Counted from the first letter of the stretch, positions 53,977-63,761 are shown. The stretch is 64,000 nt of DNA from UBA9647 sp963739335 (GCA_963739335.1 CAVUAC010000044.1:1-64000), one strand, 5' to 3'. The notes: generated from the letters alone by a model not told the origin. Program-made: numbers and translations.

Positions 53977-56900
53977 TTTAGGACCATGAGTTTTTTCACC
54001 TGGGAGAATCCTTCTGCCGTGAGCCGATACAAATAAGCGCCGGACGGCAAGCGGGAAGCATCAAACCTGACATCGTAGTGGCTAGCAACCCGTTCCTCGT
54101 CGACCAGACGAACGACCTCCCTCCCGAGCACATCATAGATGATCAACAGCACCCTGGATGAACGAGGAAGGTCAAATCCAATCGTTGTTGTCGGATTGAA
54201 TGGATTGGGATAGTTCTGATAGAGCGCAAACTGAGTCGGGAGAATGTCCGCCTGTACATCCACCCCGTTCTTGCTTACCACTGCATATACTCCGAGGCGT
54301 TTGATACTCGCGACCAACTCACCGCTGGCGTGACTGACCGTTGACGGAACGGTGATCCACTTCCCATCTCGAGCAATAGCGAGCGTCATGGTTTCGTCAA
54401 CCGCGAGACCTCCGATTCTCACCGTTGATGGACGATTGAGTTCGGCGCCAGAGGGGCCGAGAGAGAAAATCCGCTGTTGAGATGATGCTCGGGCAGGAAC
54501 GCCCTCTGGGCCACTGACACCGTCGAATGCCGTCACATGGAGCGGCCTGATGATGGACCCGGCGTCAAACGAGATCGTGACATCGCCGCTCGGCGTTGAG
54601 AGCGTCGCCTGCTCATCCTGCTTCAGCAGCCTAGCATTGAGAACGGCAGTTGTGTCAGCGTAGGTGACGCCGAATTTCTTAGCAGCTTTCACTCTCAATG
54701 ATACAACGCCATCCCCTTTCAACAGCTGCGTTGTGTCAATAAAGGCTTTGGTTGTTCCCGTGATACCGTGGAATGATAACGGCACGGCACCGCTGGATTG
54801 CGTGATCGTGCCACTGAGGCTCGCTGCTCGAAGGTCGTCGGGGCTCGTCGCAACGACATCAATGTACTCAGACAGCAACGGATTCTGGAGATAACCCACC
54901 GACAAAACAGGCGCGGAACTCGAATCACTGTATTGGAACACCGCGCGGATCATCAGGTTGAATCCATCAAACGAATGGTTGTTGAGCGCACTTGCCTCGC
55001 GCATTGTCTGCCATGTGCTTGGAGCAGTTGGGTGATTGGGGCCTCGATAGATGTACGAGTAATCATCCGGAATCAAATTGTCGACACCGAGGTACGTTCC
55101 GACGGTGTCATCCGTGTTTTCTATAAAGCCCACATACACGGGTCCCGCCAGATTTGTCAAAGCGGTCTGATACGCAGAGAGATCGATGTCGACAAAGGAG
55201 CCAAGTGGATACATGTCCCGGTCCACACTGACGACGAATGGCGGAATGATGTCCGCTCCCGGCCGACCCTTCTGATCTCCCCAGACATGGAACACGAAGT
55301 CCTTGTCGTCCGTCGGCAGCGCCGTCCCGTTTGCGAACTCTTGGTTGAACGCCACCATCATTCTCGCCTTACGAAGGATATTCCCACTCACCTCCGGCTG
55401 AAACCGGACAGCCATGCCAAGGGTCGTTCGCTTGTTCCCAAACCCGAGGTACGGAGCATATCCCTGGGCGTAAGGATGAGGCGTACCGCTGTCATACGAC
55501 TCTTCCACAATGAAGCTGAGCAGGTCGCCCGACGCGGCATAGGAATACGTTGCCTGTGCACTCCCCTGTGTATTCATGACCGCGAAGACGACAGAGGAAA
55601 ACTGCGCCCCGAGCTCAGCCGAGGAAAACTCCACTCCGCTTGCGAAGTCTCTGACGCGAGACAAACCAGAGCCAGATTCGACGGCGCGCACGACAATGCC
55701 CGCAGGCGCCGTGAACGTCACGCGGAAGTTCTTCGCGGCAGCGAACGAGATGTACTGTACTCCTTGCTGCACGACGGTGTCCCTGCGCTGAACATTGGGA
55801 TCTGTGTAGTCACCCTTCAGCGTCGGCCGGCCGCCCAGAGATCCATTATAACGATAGGCAGAGTCCTGAGCATTCGAGCCGAGCCAGTTGGCTGTGAAGA
55901 AATTCGCCACTGTTGTCGCGAAATTCTTCGTGTACCCGGATTGCGTCAGTGACTGCTCAAATCCCGAGATACCTGTTGTGGGATTCTGCACGTAATTCTT
56001 GATAAAGCGTAAACCATACTGTTCTGCGACGTACCTCGTCCATATGGTGGCCCTGCTATAGTCATCCAGGACGTTGGTGGTCGTGTTCCAGCCTGTCAGC
56101 GGGAGATTTGTATTGGCGAAATACAGTGCGGGGCTCTCCAACGTGTATCCGCAGAGGAACTCGGCGTACTGCGACAGACCCTCATTGAAAAACGTTATTT
56201 CGCCTGAGCCTTTGTAGTGCCAGTTGATGAGGTGTTGAAACTCGTGCGCGAGCGTCGAAAGAGCATTATCGAGCCGGCGCTTGCCATTCAAGAAGATGCC
56301 GGGGTATGAATCGATGTACAGCATGTCACGCCTGTTGCTGTGTGCGACAGCGCCGCTGTGCGGGTCCACATCGACATTATAAAAAAACCCTGCCAAGTAG
56401 CTCCCGCTGCCATTCCATCCATCCTGGATATCACAAACCAGGAAGTGGGTCTTTCCATCCCCTTTCCCCTGACTGAAGCTCACGTCAACGTTGGGAGGAT
56501 CTCCGTACGCCTGGCGGTCAATCTGGAGTATGCCCTTCATTGAGTCCAGCGAGGTGCGGCTCGTCGAGCGTTCGAGCGCGTTCATCATCGCGTCGACTTC
56601 TGTCTGAGTCACATGACCGTTGTTCCACTCCCCAAGCGCCACCCAGACATAGCTCAGTGCCCCGATTGCCTTCAACTCGGCACGCACTGTATCGAAGCTG
56701 TTTCTTGAGCTGTTGTAGACCCAATAGAGGTACTGGTCACCGAGCTTGTAGTCCAGAGTTCCCTTCATCAATCGGGACTGTTGAACAGCAGCTGCCTCGA
56801 CGATTCCGGGGTGCTGAAGCTGGGTATTGACCCGTGCTTGCTGAATGGCCTTTGGATCATTCAGTATGGGGGTCGCACACAAGGCGTGATTTCCGTGCTC

Positions 56901-56990
56901 AAGAGGCACCACGTCTTGCGCAAGTGCGATTCGCGCACATACAGCCAAAACAATCGGAACCAGCTTCACTATTCTACTGGACGTTAACAA
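53973..56990 (-). CDS. Secreted M30-like metallopeptidase with a T9SS sorting domain
   Basis: The 1,005 residues start with a signal peptide (VPIVLAVCARIALAQ). A zinc-peptidase motif follows, TLAHEFQHLINWHY with FFNEGLSQYAEFL downstream, as in hyicolysin-type M30 enzymes (HExxH variant with HEFQH). The rest is beta-rich. The C-terminus is a classic Por-type sorting domain: NYPNPFNPTTTIGFDLP, LIIYDVLGREVVRLVDEER, GAYLYRLTAEGFSQVKKLMV. The enzyme would be exported by the type IX system and may be cell-surface bound. No T9SS machinery gene is in the window. Confidence 0.9.
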   Translation of the reverse strand: MLTSSRIVKLVPIVLAVCARIALAQDVVPLEHGNHALCATPILNDPKAIQQARVNTQLQHPGIVEAAAVQQSRLMKGTLDYKLGDQYLYWVYNSSRNSFDTVRAELKAIGALSYVWVALGEWNNGHVTQTEVDAMMNALERSTSRTSLDSMKGILQIDRQAYGDPPNVDVSFSQGKGDGKTHFLVCDIQDGWNGSGSYLAGFFYNVDVDPHSGAVAHSNRRDMLYIDSYPGIFLNGKRRLDNALSTLAHEFQHLINWHYKGSGEITFFNEGLSQYAEFLCGYTLESPALYFANTNLPLTGWNTTTNVLDDYSRATIWTRYVAEQYGLRFIKNYVQNPTTGISGFEQSLTQSGYTKNFATTVANFFTANWLGSNAQDSAYRYNGSLGGRPTLKGDYTDPNVQRRDTVVQQGVQYISFAAAKNFRVTFTAPAGIVVRAVESGSGLSRVRDFASGVEFSSAELGAQFSSVVFAVMNTQGSAQATYSYAASGDLLSFIVEESYDSGTPHPYAQGYAPYLGFGNKRTTLGMAVRFQPEVSGNILRKARMMVAFNQEFANGTALPTDDKDFVFHVWGDQKGRPGADIIPPFVVSVDRDMYPLGSFVDIDLSAYQTALTNLAGPVYVGFIENTDDTVGTYLGVDNLIPDDYSYIYRGPNHPTAPSTWQTMREASALNNHSFDGFNLMIRAVFQYSDSSSAPVLSVGYLQNPLLSEYIDVVATSPDDLRAASLSGTITQSSGAVPLSFHGITGTTKAFIDTTQLLKGDGVVSLRVKAAKKFGVTYADTTAVLNARLLKQDEQATLSTPSGDVTISFDAGSIIRPLHVTAFDGVSGPEGVPARASSQQRIFSLGPSGAELNRPSTVRIGGLAVDETMTLAIARDGKWITVPSTVSHASGELVASIKRLGVYAVVSKNGVDVQADILPTQFALYQNYPNPFNPTTTIGFDLPRSSRVLLIIYDVLGREVVRLVDEERVASHYDVRFDASRLPSGAYLYRLTAEGFSQVKKLMVLK

Positions 56991-57315
56991 TGTCGTATCG
57001 TTCGATCATGATGTGCGTCGTGTCAGACTTCGAGTCCACGGGTCGAAAACGGATGCGAAGCTTCTGCCCTTGTAGTTTCCACAGTCCGGCATACAGTGCC
57101 GTGGTGTCCTTGCGGATCGTGTGCATCTTTCCATCTTCCGTTTGGACCGAAATGTTTGTGAATGGCTCATTCCCCGTTACATAAACGACGCCAACCATGA
57201 CTCCGGGTTCAGTTGATGTCCCTTTCTGACCGCGGCAACCGAACGCGACGAGCAAGGCGACGAGAACCGTCATCGCCGCGCTCATCAGAAGACCAACTGT
57301 CAATTGTCGCGACAC
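56974..57315 (-). CDS. Small predicted lipoprotein
   Basis: A hydrophobic signal ending VLVALLVAFGCRGQK with a lipobox Cys precedes a beta-rich domain (VMVGVVYVTGNEPFTNISVQ, RIRFRPVDSKSDTTHIMI). The start is uncertain: GTG 57313-57315 after the flippase stop, or ATG 57283-57285. The frame open to 57387 overlaps the flippase gene. It ends with a 17 nt overlap on the peptidase gene. No named family is recognised. Confidence 0.6.
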   Translation of the reverse strand: MSRQLTVGLLMSAAMTVLVALLVAFGCRGQKGTSTEPGVMVGVVYVTGNEPFTNISVQTEDGKMHTIRKDTTALYAGLWKLQGQKLRIRFRPVDSKSDTTHIMIERYDIVNVQ

Positions 57316-57325
57316 GGGATGAGAC

Positions 57326-58801
57326 TCAGGATCGAACAAACATTTTTGAGAGCGCATCCTTTGTCTCCTTAATGTCGGTGCTGTCAAAGGCCTTCAGCAA
57401 GAAAACAAGGAGGATGAACACAGCAGTGAGCACAAGTTCCACCCCGATGGTGCCAAGCGTTGCAGGCTGCAAACCCAGCGCGAGAAAGACCGCGATCACG
57501 ATGCCGGCTGCCAGCAGCAAACGGATCAACCTGCTCCACTCGTACTGCACATGGTACAACCGCTGCGAGGGGAAATAAATTCCGACCGCCATAACCATAT
57601 AGCTCAACAATGTGGCAACAGCGGCGCCCATGATTCCAAAGCGCGGGATGAGGATAAGATTCGCTACCACATTCACCAGCGCACCGGCACCGGTTGCATA
57701 CGGAAGGTACTTCGTTTTTTTCTCAAGGTACACACCGACGACAAAATTCACATACGCTCCCAAGAAGACATATGCCAGTAAGATTACCGGGACAATATCG
57801 AGTCCCCCCCAATACCTGGAATCGATGATGTGTCTGCCGAACACCTTGATCCGCACGAGGTCCTGAATGAACAGCGAGACGGTCACCAGCACCAGCATCA
57901 TCAGGGCGACGAAGTAGGTGAAGACTTTCGAAAAAAGCTTCGGCGCATCACTGTCTTTCGCGTGCGTCAGGAAAAACGGTCGCCACGCATAGTCAAACAT
58001 CCCGACAACAAGCATCATGAGAACACCAAGCCGATAGTTGGCCGTGTAGATGCCGACTGTCTCCTTGTTTGTCAGGGCCATCAGAATCGGGCGATCGATG
58101 ACCTGGATCGCTATGCCCGCCAGCCCTGCCGGGATGATGGGCAACCCGAACCGCAGCATCTCCTTGTACAGGCGAGCCGGAAGATGTGTGGTCAACCGCG
58201 GCACGATCATCAGGACGAGCACAAGAGCGGTGACAGCCGACGCAACCAGACCGGCGATGAAGACAGCCTCGACCTTCATCTCGAGCACAACAAGGAAGAT
58301 GATCGTCAAAACAACATTGATGACAATATTGAAGATCCGGAGTCCCGCGAAGGTCTTTGCCCGGTTTTCCATGCGTAGATAGGCAAAGGGGACGATCGCC
58401 AGCGTGTCGAAGAACAGAATCCATGCAGAGTAGCGTATCAGATCAGCCTGGTCCGCCCCGATATCGAGCAACGCACCAACGGACGCGGCAGAGCAATAAA
58501 GAGCCAGCGAGAAAACAATGGATGTGCCCACCAGAGAGAAAAACGGGACGCTCACGTTCTGCTTCTTGTCTCCGACCTCCAGCGATGATATAAATCGCAT
58601 GTATGCCGAATCCATGCCGTAGCCATAGATGACAAACACAAAGGCGATGTAAGCATACAGATACCCAACGACGCCTAACTCCGACGGGGCGAGGTAGTTC
58701 GTATAGAAGGGGACGAGGAGAAAATTCAGGAACCGGCCGACGATCGAACTCAGGCCGTAGATGGCTGCTTCTTTTCCTAGCTTAAAGATGCGATCGAGCA
58801 T
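57326..58801 (-). CDS. Polysaccharide flippase (Wzx/MOP family)
   Basis: The 491-residue protein has about 12-14 hydrophobic helices. It starts KEAAIYGLSSIVGRFLNFLL, VPFYTNYLAPSELGVVGYLY, the usual beginning of O-antigen-type translocases. FGLPIIPAGLAGIAIQVIDR and PRFGIMGAAVATLLSYMVMA are also typical. It would move lipid-linked sugars across the inner membrane. With the glycosyltransferases downstream it suggests surface polysaccharide synthesis. Confidence 0.9.
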   Translation of the reverse strand: MLDRIFKLGKEAAIYGLSSIVGRFLNFLLVPFYTNYLAPSELGVVGYLYAYIAFVFVIYGYGMDSAYMRFISSLEVGDKKQNVSVPFFSLVGTSIVFSLALYCSAASVGALLDIGADQADLIRYSAWILFFDTLAIVPFAYLRMENRAKTFAGLRIFNIVINVVLTIIFLVVLEMKVEAVFIAGLVASAVTALVLVLMIVPRLTTHLPARLYKEMLRFGLPIIPAGLAGIAIQVIDRPILMALTNKETVGIYTANYRLGVLMMLVVGMFDYAWRPFFLTHAKDSDAPKLFSKVFTYFVALMMLVLVTVSLFIQDLVRIKVFGRHIIDSRYWGGLDIVPVILLAYVFLGAYVNFVVGVYLEKKTKYLPYATGAGALVNVVANLILIPRFGIMGAAVATLLSYMVMAVGIYFPSQRLYHVQYEWSRLIRLLLAAGIVIAVFLALGLQPATLGTIGVELVLTAVFILLVFLLKAFDSTDIKETKDALSKMFVRS

Positions 58802-58826
58802 GGGGGAGGAGGCGTCCGAAGAGTAA

Positions 58827-58991
58827 TCAGCTCTTCCCGCCCTCGTTCACCAGCATGATGGGAATGTCATTCTTCACCTGATAGACCTGTCCACACAATT
58901 TGCAGGTGAGCGTTTGCTGTTCCGCCTTGTAATCGAGTTCCCCTTTGCACTTGGGGCAGCAGAGAATTTCGAGGAGTTCAGGTTTGAGCAT
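58827..58991 (-). CDS. Trm112-like zinc-binding protein
   Basis: The 54-residue product MLKPELLEILCCPKCKGELD, LTCKLCGQVYQVKNDIPIM has two CxxC pairs and the Trm112/YcaR pattern. These small proteins often accompany methyltransferases or lipid A genes. The ATG at 58989-58991 lies one base after the thioesterase stop, so the genes are coupled. Confidence 0.88.
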   Translation of the reverse strand: MLKPELLEILCCPKCKGELDYKAEQQTLTCKLCGQVYQVKNDIPIMLVNEGGKS

Positions 58992-58992
58992 A

Positions 58993-59418
58993 TTAGTCTC
59001 GAGTCTTGATCATCGCTTCCTGAAGGACCTGGAGAAACATTGCAGGTGCACGAGTGGGCCGACCTGTCGATTCACTGAGAAAGCTATGGACCGTGTATCC
59101 TTCAACAATGGGCTCGCTTTCGCCCTCAAGAAAAATCCGGTACTGGATGCGAATCCGCGCAACGGGCATTTCCGAAACCGAGGTTTCGATCGTGAGCAGA
59201 TCGTCATAATGCGCGGACCTCCGGTACTTCGCATACGCCTCGACAACCGCTATGAAGATTCCCTGCTTCTCGATTTCCGTGTATGGAAAGCCAACCGATC
59301 TCAACAACTCGGATCGACCTTCTTCGAAGTATTCGAAATACTTTCCGTAGTAGACAATCTTCATGGCGTCGGTATCGGCATACCGGACGCGGATGGTGGT
59401 CGAGTTCTTAATCGTCAA
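58993..59418 (-). CDS. YbgC-type acyl-CoA thioesterase
   Basis: A hot-dog fold thioesterase of 141 residues: TTIRVRYADTDAMKIVYYGK contains the catalytic Asp and the YY/F pattern of 4-hydroxybenzoyl-CoA thioesterase-like proteins, and YFEYFEEGRSELLR follows. It probably hydrolyses acyl-CoA. It lies between accA and the Trm112-like gene with almost no gaps. Confidence 0.9.
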   Translation of the reverse strand: MTIKNSTTIRVRYADTDAMKIVYYGKYFEYFEEGRSELLRSVGFPYTEIEKQGIFIAVVEAYAKYRRSAHYDDLLTIETSVSEMPVARIRIQYRIFLEGESEPIVEGYTVHSFLSESTGRPTRAPAMFLQVLQEAMIKTRD

Positions 59419-59424
59419 GCTGCA

Positions 59425-60381
59425 CTATTCCTTCCATGCTCCCATCTTCGAGAATTTCTCCACGCGCTTTTCGACGAGTTTGTCGGGCTTGAGCTTTGCC
59501 AGCGCTTTCAACTCCTCCAGCAGGATTCTCTTGAGCGTCGATGCAGCAAATTCGTGATTCCGGTGCGCCCCGCCAGGAGGCTCGGGTATGATTCGGTCAA
59601 TAATCCCTTGTTCCAGAAGATCGGCTGCCGTCAGCTTGAGCGACTCTGCCGCCTGCTCCTTGTATTCCCAGCTTCGCCAGAGAATGGACGAGCACGACTC
59701 GGGCGCTATGACAGAATACCATCCGTTTTCAAACATCAGGATGCGATCACCGACACCGATTCCCAATGCACCCCCTGATGCTCCCTCCCCAATAATCACA
59801 ACGATGATCGGAACCGGAAGGTGGGACATCTCAAACAGGTTCCGGGCAATCGCCTCTGCCTGCCCCCGCTCCTCTGCCCCAATGCCAGGATAGGCACCCG
59901 GCGTGTCGAGCAGCGTAATCACCGGCCTCTTGAATTTCGCCGCGAGATGCATCAGCCTGAGTGCCTTCCGGTACCCTTCAGGATTGGGCATCCCGAAGTT
60001 ACGAAACACGTTCGATTTCGTATCTCTCCCCTTCTGATGCCCGATGATCATCACCGTTTGATCCGCCAGGCGAGCCAAGCCTCCGACGATTGCCTTGTCG
60101 TCGCCGAAGAGACGATCGCCATGCATCTCGACAAAATCTTCCGTCATCATGTGAATGTAGTCGAGGGTATACGGCCGGTCGGGATGGCGTGCCAGCTGCA
60201 CTCGCTGCCACCGAGTGAGATTGGAGAAGATGGATTCACGGAGCTGATCAACCTTTTTCTCCAACGTCGAGATCTCATCGGCGATATCGAGGTTGTCAGC
60301 GTACTTCCGCATCTCCTCGATCTTCTGTTCGAGCTCGATGATCGGTTTCTCAAATTCCAGTACCAACTTGGCCATTGTCAC
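59425..60381 (-). CDS. accA: Acetyl-CoA carboxylase carboxyltransferase alpha subunit
   Basis: The sequence has LARHPDRPYTLDYIHMMTED, FVEMHGDRLFGDDKAIVGGL, TLLDTPGAYPGIGAEERGQA and VVIIGEGASGGALGIGVGDR, all diagnostic of AccA. With AccD it transfers carboxyl from biotin to acetyl-CoA for fatty acid synthesis. The 318-residue length is normal. Confidence 0.96.
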   Translation of the reverse strand: MTMAKLVLEFEKPIIELEQKIEEMRKYADNLDIADEISTLEKKVDQLRESIFSNLTRWQRVQLARHPDRPYTLDYIHMMTEDFVEMHGDRLFGDDKAIVGGLARLADQTVMIIGHQKGRDTKSNVFRNFGMPNPEGYRKALRLMHLAAKFKRPVITLLDTPGAYPGIGAEERGQAEAIARNLFEMSHLPVPIIVVIIGEGASGGALGIGVGDRILMFENGWYSVIAPESCSSILWRSWEYKEQAAESLKLTAADLLEQGIIDRIIPEPPGGAHRNHEFAASTLKRILLEELKALAKLKPDKLVEKRVEKFSKMGAWKE

Positions 60382-60411
60382 GCTCCTTGTGCTGTTCCCA
60401 CGAGTGCACCC

Positions 60412-62472
60412 TCAGCTCTCGCGCCGCGGTCGCAGGATCGTCTTCAGTAGTATCTCAACATCCAGAGCAAGTGATTGGTTCTTCGCATAGTACAGATTGT
60501 ACTGTTCTCGTTCCTGATCCGAAAGTGCCCGGTTCCGCTGCAGTTGGATAAGCCCCGTGAGGCCGGGTTTTCCAAGATAGAGCGTGCTTCGTTGACCGTC
60601 GGAACCAGAATGAGTCTGAGTCGCTGACGAGTTCGTCGGCGGGGATGTCTCCGGCGGACCCACCAAGCTCATCGTCCCGGATAAAACCGCGGGGAGACGA
60701 AGAACGAACCAAGACCGCGAGCTGCCGGACAGAACTTTCTTGAAATATATGAAAGGATAGATCGAAATCAAAAGAACCAGTGCAAGGCTTACGTCAAAAA
60801 GGCGTTTGAGAGTTCGATTGGTCGACTTCTCGATGTTGTACGTGATTTGCACGAGCGGCAGTTCATTCAGTGAATCAATGCTCCCCTTTCCGATGATCAC
60901 CTCCAGAGTGTTCGGCACCAGATGGAAATTGACGGACTGTTCGCGTGTCCGGCCGATGACGGAGAGAATGTCCGCATAGGACAACATCTGCGTCGAGAAG
61001 ATGACATCGCTGATCTTCAAATCCTGAATCATCTTTCCGATGTTATCGATGCTACCCACAATCGGAAGCCCCGCAAGATCTTCTCCTACGCGCTTCCTGT
61101 TGATATCGACAAAACCGAGGACATCATAGTCGCCGCTCACCCGGCCGCGGAGCCTTCGAAGCAGCTCTTCTCCGGATGTGTCCGTTCCCACTATGAGTGT
61201 GCGCCGACCAAGAATGCTCCTGCCACCCTGCGAAGTACTTCTTCCTAGCACACGGAGCGACAGCCGCCAGCCCGGCAGCAAGATCGTGCTGAGGAAGCCG
61301 GAGATGATTGTCACACCGCGGCTAAAACCGTAATCTTTGAAGAAAAAGACAAGTGCAGAGATGAAGACATAGCTCAAGGCCGTCGCCACGATGGAGCGTG
61401 ACACCGACATACGTCGGTGCGTGTAGACGCCCGCTCCGTACAATGCCCCGACCACCATGACAGCGGGCACCGTGTAGATGACGGGATACGCGTAGTCCGG
61501 GAGACGGGTGATGGTCCCGAACCAGATCAGCTCTGCCAGCACAAGCGAGAGGTCCACGAGGAGAACGTCGACGAGAGCCACGGCGAGCGGCCGTAGGAAC
61601 GCTTTGAGCATGGCAAGCCGGGATGAGACCGTGATAGCGAGCCGAATCAGGAACGCGAAGAAACGAGAGCTGCTGAGATGCTTCTGAACGAACAGGTGCA
61701 TCGCCTGATAGAAGGTGCGAATTTCGTTCAGGTTGCTGCGCTTTGTGCTTTCCCCTTTGTAGTGGATGATCTGCGTCGAATGGACATAGTAGTTCTTCCA
61801 CCCTGCCTGCTGGATGCGATAGCACCAGTCAAGGTCCTCGCCGTACATGAAGAAATCTTCATCAAGCCCGCCAACGCGTTCGTATGCTTCGCGCCGGATC
61901 ATCATGAACGACCCGCTGACGGCATCGAGCTCATAGGTTTCGTCCGGGCTGAGGTAGGTGAGATTGTACCGCCCAAAGAGGCGCGAGCCGGGAAACAGCG
62001 CACTCAGTCCGACCATCTTCGTGAAGGCGATCCATGGCCGGGGGAAACTCCGTCGACACGCAAGCTGGAAGGAGCCGTCGGGATTCAGCACTTTGCAGCC
62101 GGCGAGGCCGACGTCAGGGTTATCCTCAAAAAACTTGATCATGACGCGGAGCGTGTCTTCCTGGACCAGCGTGTCGGGGTTGATGAGCAGGAGATACTTC
62201 CCGCGGGCACGTTTCAAGCCAAGGTTGTTGGCCCTCGCGAATCCGAGGTTCGTCTTGCTTGCAATCAGCTGCACCCCCCGGAACCGTCGCCGCACCATCT
62301 CGATACTGCCATCGTCCGACGCGTTGTCGACGACGATAATCTCGCCCCGCAGACCCTTCATCGCCTTCCGCAACGAGACAAGTGCATGATGGAGAAACTC
62401 GCGCACATTGTAGTTGACGATGATGATGGAAAGGAGCGGCCCGATTTGTTTTGGTTTTCTTATCATGGACAA
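60412..62472 (-). CDS. GT2 glycosyltransferase fused to a phosphoglycosyltransferase-like region
   Basis: Residues 1-280 are a family 2 glycosyltransferase (SIIIVNYNVREFLHHALVSL, VVDNASDDGSIEMV, LLINPDTLV, EDLDWCYRI). From about residue 300 come four or five membrane helices, a nucleotide-binding-like domain (RRTLIVGTDTSGEELLRRLR) and the end of a bacterial sugar transferase (KRLFDVSLALVLL, MSLVGPP, GKPGLTGLIQLQ). The middle of the transferase, with the usual Asp-Glu dyad, is missing or unrecognisable. It may initiate or extend polymer synthesis together with the flippase. Confidence 0.85.
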   Translation of the reverse strand: MSMIRKPKQIGPLLSIIIVNYNVREFLHHALVSLRKAMKGLRGEIIVVDNASDDGSIEMVRRRFRGVQLIASKTNLGFARANNLGLKRARGKYLLLINPDTLVQEDTLRVMIKFFEDNPDVGLAGCKVLNPDGSFQLACRRSFPRPWIAFTKMVGLSALFPGSRLFGRYNLTYLSPDETYELDAVSGSFMMIRREAYERVGGLDEDFFMYGEDLDWCYRIQQAGWKNYYVHSTQIIHYKGESTKRSNLNEIRTFYQAMHLFVQKHLSSSRFFAFLIRLAITVSSRLAMLKAFLRPLAVALVDVLLVDLSLVLAELIWFGTITRLPDYAYPVIYTVPAVMVVGALYGAGVYTHRRMSVSRSIVATALSYVFISALVFFFKDYGFSRGVTIISGFLSTILLPGWRLSLRVLGRSTSQGGRSILGRRTLIVGTDTSGEELLRRLRGRVSGDYDVLGFVDINRKRVGEDLAGLPIVGSIDNIGKMIQDLKISDVIFSTQMLSYADILSVIGRTREQSVNFHLVPNTLEVIIGKGSIDSLNELPLVQITYNIEKSTNRTLKRLFDVSLALVLLISIYPFIYFKKVLSGSSRSWFVLRLPAVLSGTMSLVGPPETSPPTNSSATQTHSGSDGQRSTLYLGKPGLTGLIQLQRNRALSDQEREQYNLYYAKNQSLALDVEILLKTILRPRRES

Positions 62473-62568
62473 ATGTCACGCAAAGACGCCAGGTCCTCCT
62501 CTGTGCTCTCTGCGTCCTTTGCGGTTTGATTTAATTCGAACCGCAGAGACCGCGAAGAAACGCGGAGG

Positions 62569-62964
62569 TCACTCTTCGATCTCCTCCCCAAGCTGATTCA
62601 CGACACGCCTGATACCGTCTTTCACTCTTTTCACGTTGAAGTTGATCAGATATCCGAGTTTGCATCCAGACAACTTCAGGTACGTCAGTATTTGCGCTAG
62701 ATGAACGTCATTGAGCGCTTCGACAGCTTTTATCTCGACGACGACCTTCTTTTCAACGAGTAGGTCAATCCGCTAACCGCAATCCAGCTTGACGCTTCTG
62801 TAAACAAGGGGAAGTGCCTTTTGCACCTCCACATCCAAACCTGCCGATCTCAGTTCATGGCATAGACATGCTTCATAAGTGGATTCAAGCAAGCCCGGGC
62901 CTAGTTCACGGTGCACCTGCAATGCACGATAGACGACAATGCCACCGATCTCGTTCTCGGACAT
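62569..62964 (-). pseudogene. GxxExxY protein gene interrupted by an amber codon
   Basis: The reading starts MSENEIGGIVVYRALQVHRE with GPGLLESTYE (the family's GxxExxY) and runs to KLDCG, then a TAG at 62773-62775. In the same frame it resumes RIDLLVEKKVVVEIKAVEAL, TYLKLSGCKLGYLINFNVKR and ends at 62569. Read through, it is a full 131-residue family member, where Tyr or Phe would stand at the stop. The function of the family is unknown. It is flanked by words such as aaagacgc and gcgtcctttgcgg. Confidence 0.75.
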
Positions 62965-63044
62965 ACGCCTTTCCTAATCTCTTGGCGTCTTTGCGACTTT
63001 GCCTGCCCGCCTCTTGAAATTCTCTGAGGCAGGCGGGCGTGAGC

Positions 63045-63761
63045 CTACTTGCTTTCAAACAGGCTTCTGAATTTCAATCGCCAGACCATCCACACTGCTT
63101 CGTACACGATGTGCTTGGACATCTTGGAAACACCGATTCTGCGGTCCACAAAAACGATGGGGATCTCGAGGATGCGGAAACCTTTCCTCCACGTCTTGAA
63201 GTTCATTTCAATTTGAAACGCATAGCCGTTGGAATGGATTGCATCAAGGTCGATGCTTTCAAGCACCTTGCGCTTGAAGCATTTGTATCCCCCCGTCGCA
63301 TCGTGCACGGGCATACCGGTGATGACCCTCGTATACAGATTCGCGAAATAGCTCAGCAGCAATCGCCTCATCGGCCAGTTCACGACATTGACTCCCGAGA
63401 TATATCGAGATCCGATCACGAGATCGTACTCCTCGGCTTTTTCAAGAAGCCTGGGGAGCTCCGCCGGATCGTGCGAGAGATCGGCATCCATCTCGAAGAC
63501 GTAGTCAAAGGTGTTGGCGATGGCATACTTGAAACCGGCGACATATGCCGTGCCCAAACCCATTTTACCTGGACGCTCGATGAGATGAAGGCACGGTTCA
63601 GTTTTCTGCATTTCCTTGACCAGCTTAGCCGTCCCATCCGGAGAATTGTCGTCCACGATGAGAATGTTGAAGTGGCTGCCATGATTGAGGACAGCCGGTA
63701 TGAGTTGGGGGAGGTTGTCAGCTTCATTAAATGTCGGGATGATAACGAGGCAGCGTTTCAT
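63045..63761 (-). CDS. Polyprenyl-phosphate mannose synthase-like GT2
   Basis: From ATG 63759-63761 (MKRCLVIIPTFNEADNLPQL) the product has ILIVDDNSPDGTAKLV, FEMDADLSHDPAELPRL and the C-terminal SNGYAFQIEMNFKTW and VFVDRRIGVSKMSKHI, matching bacterial dolichol-phosphate-mannose-synthase homologues that lack membrane helices. It would transfer a sugar from a nucleotide donor to polyprenyl phosphate. The open frame extends to 63857 but those codons overlap the upstream aminotransferase gene. Confidence 0.9.
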   Translation of the reverse strand: MKRCLVIIPTFNEADNLPQLIPAVLNHGSHFNILIVDDNSPDGTAKLVKEMQKTEPCLHLIERPGKMGLGTAYVAGFKYAIANTFDYVFEMDADLSHDPAELPRLLEKAEEYDLVIGSRYISGVNVVNWPMRRLLLSYFANLYTRVITGMPVHDATGGYKCFKRKVLESIDLDAIHSNGYAFQIEMNFKTWRKGFRILEIPIVFVDRRIGVSKMSKHIVYEAVWMVWRLKFRSLFESK

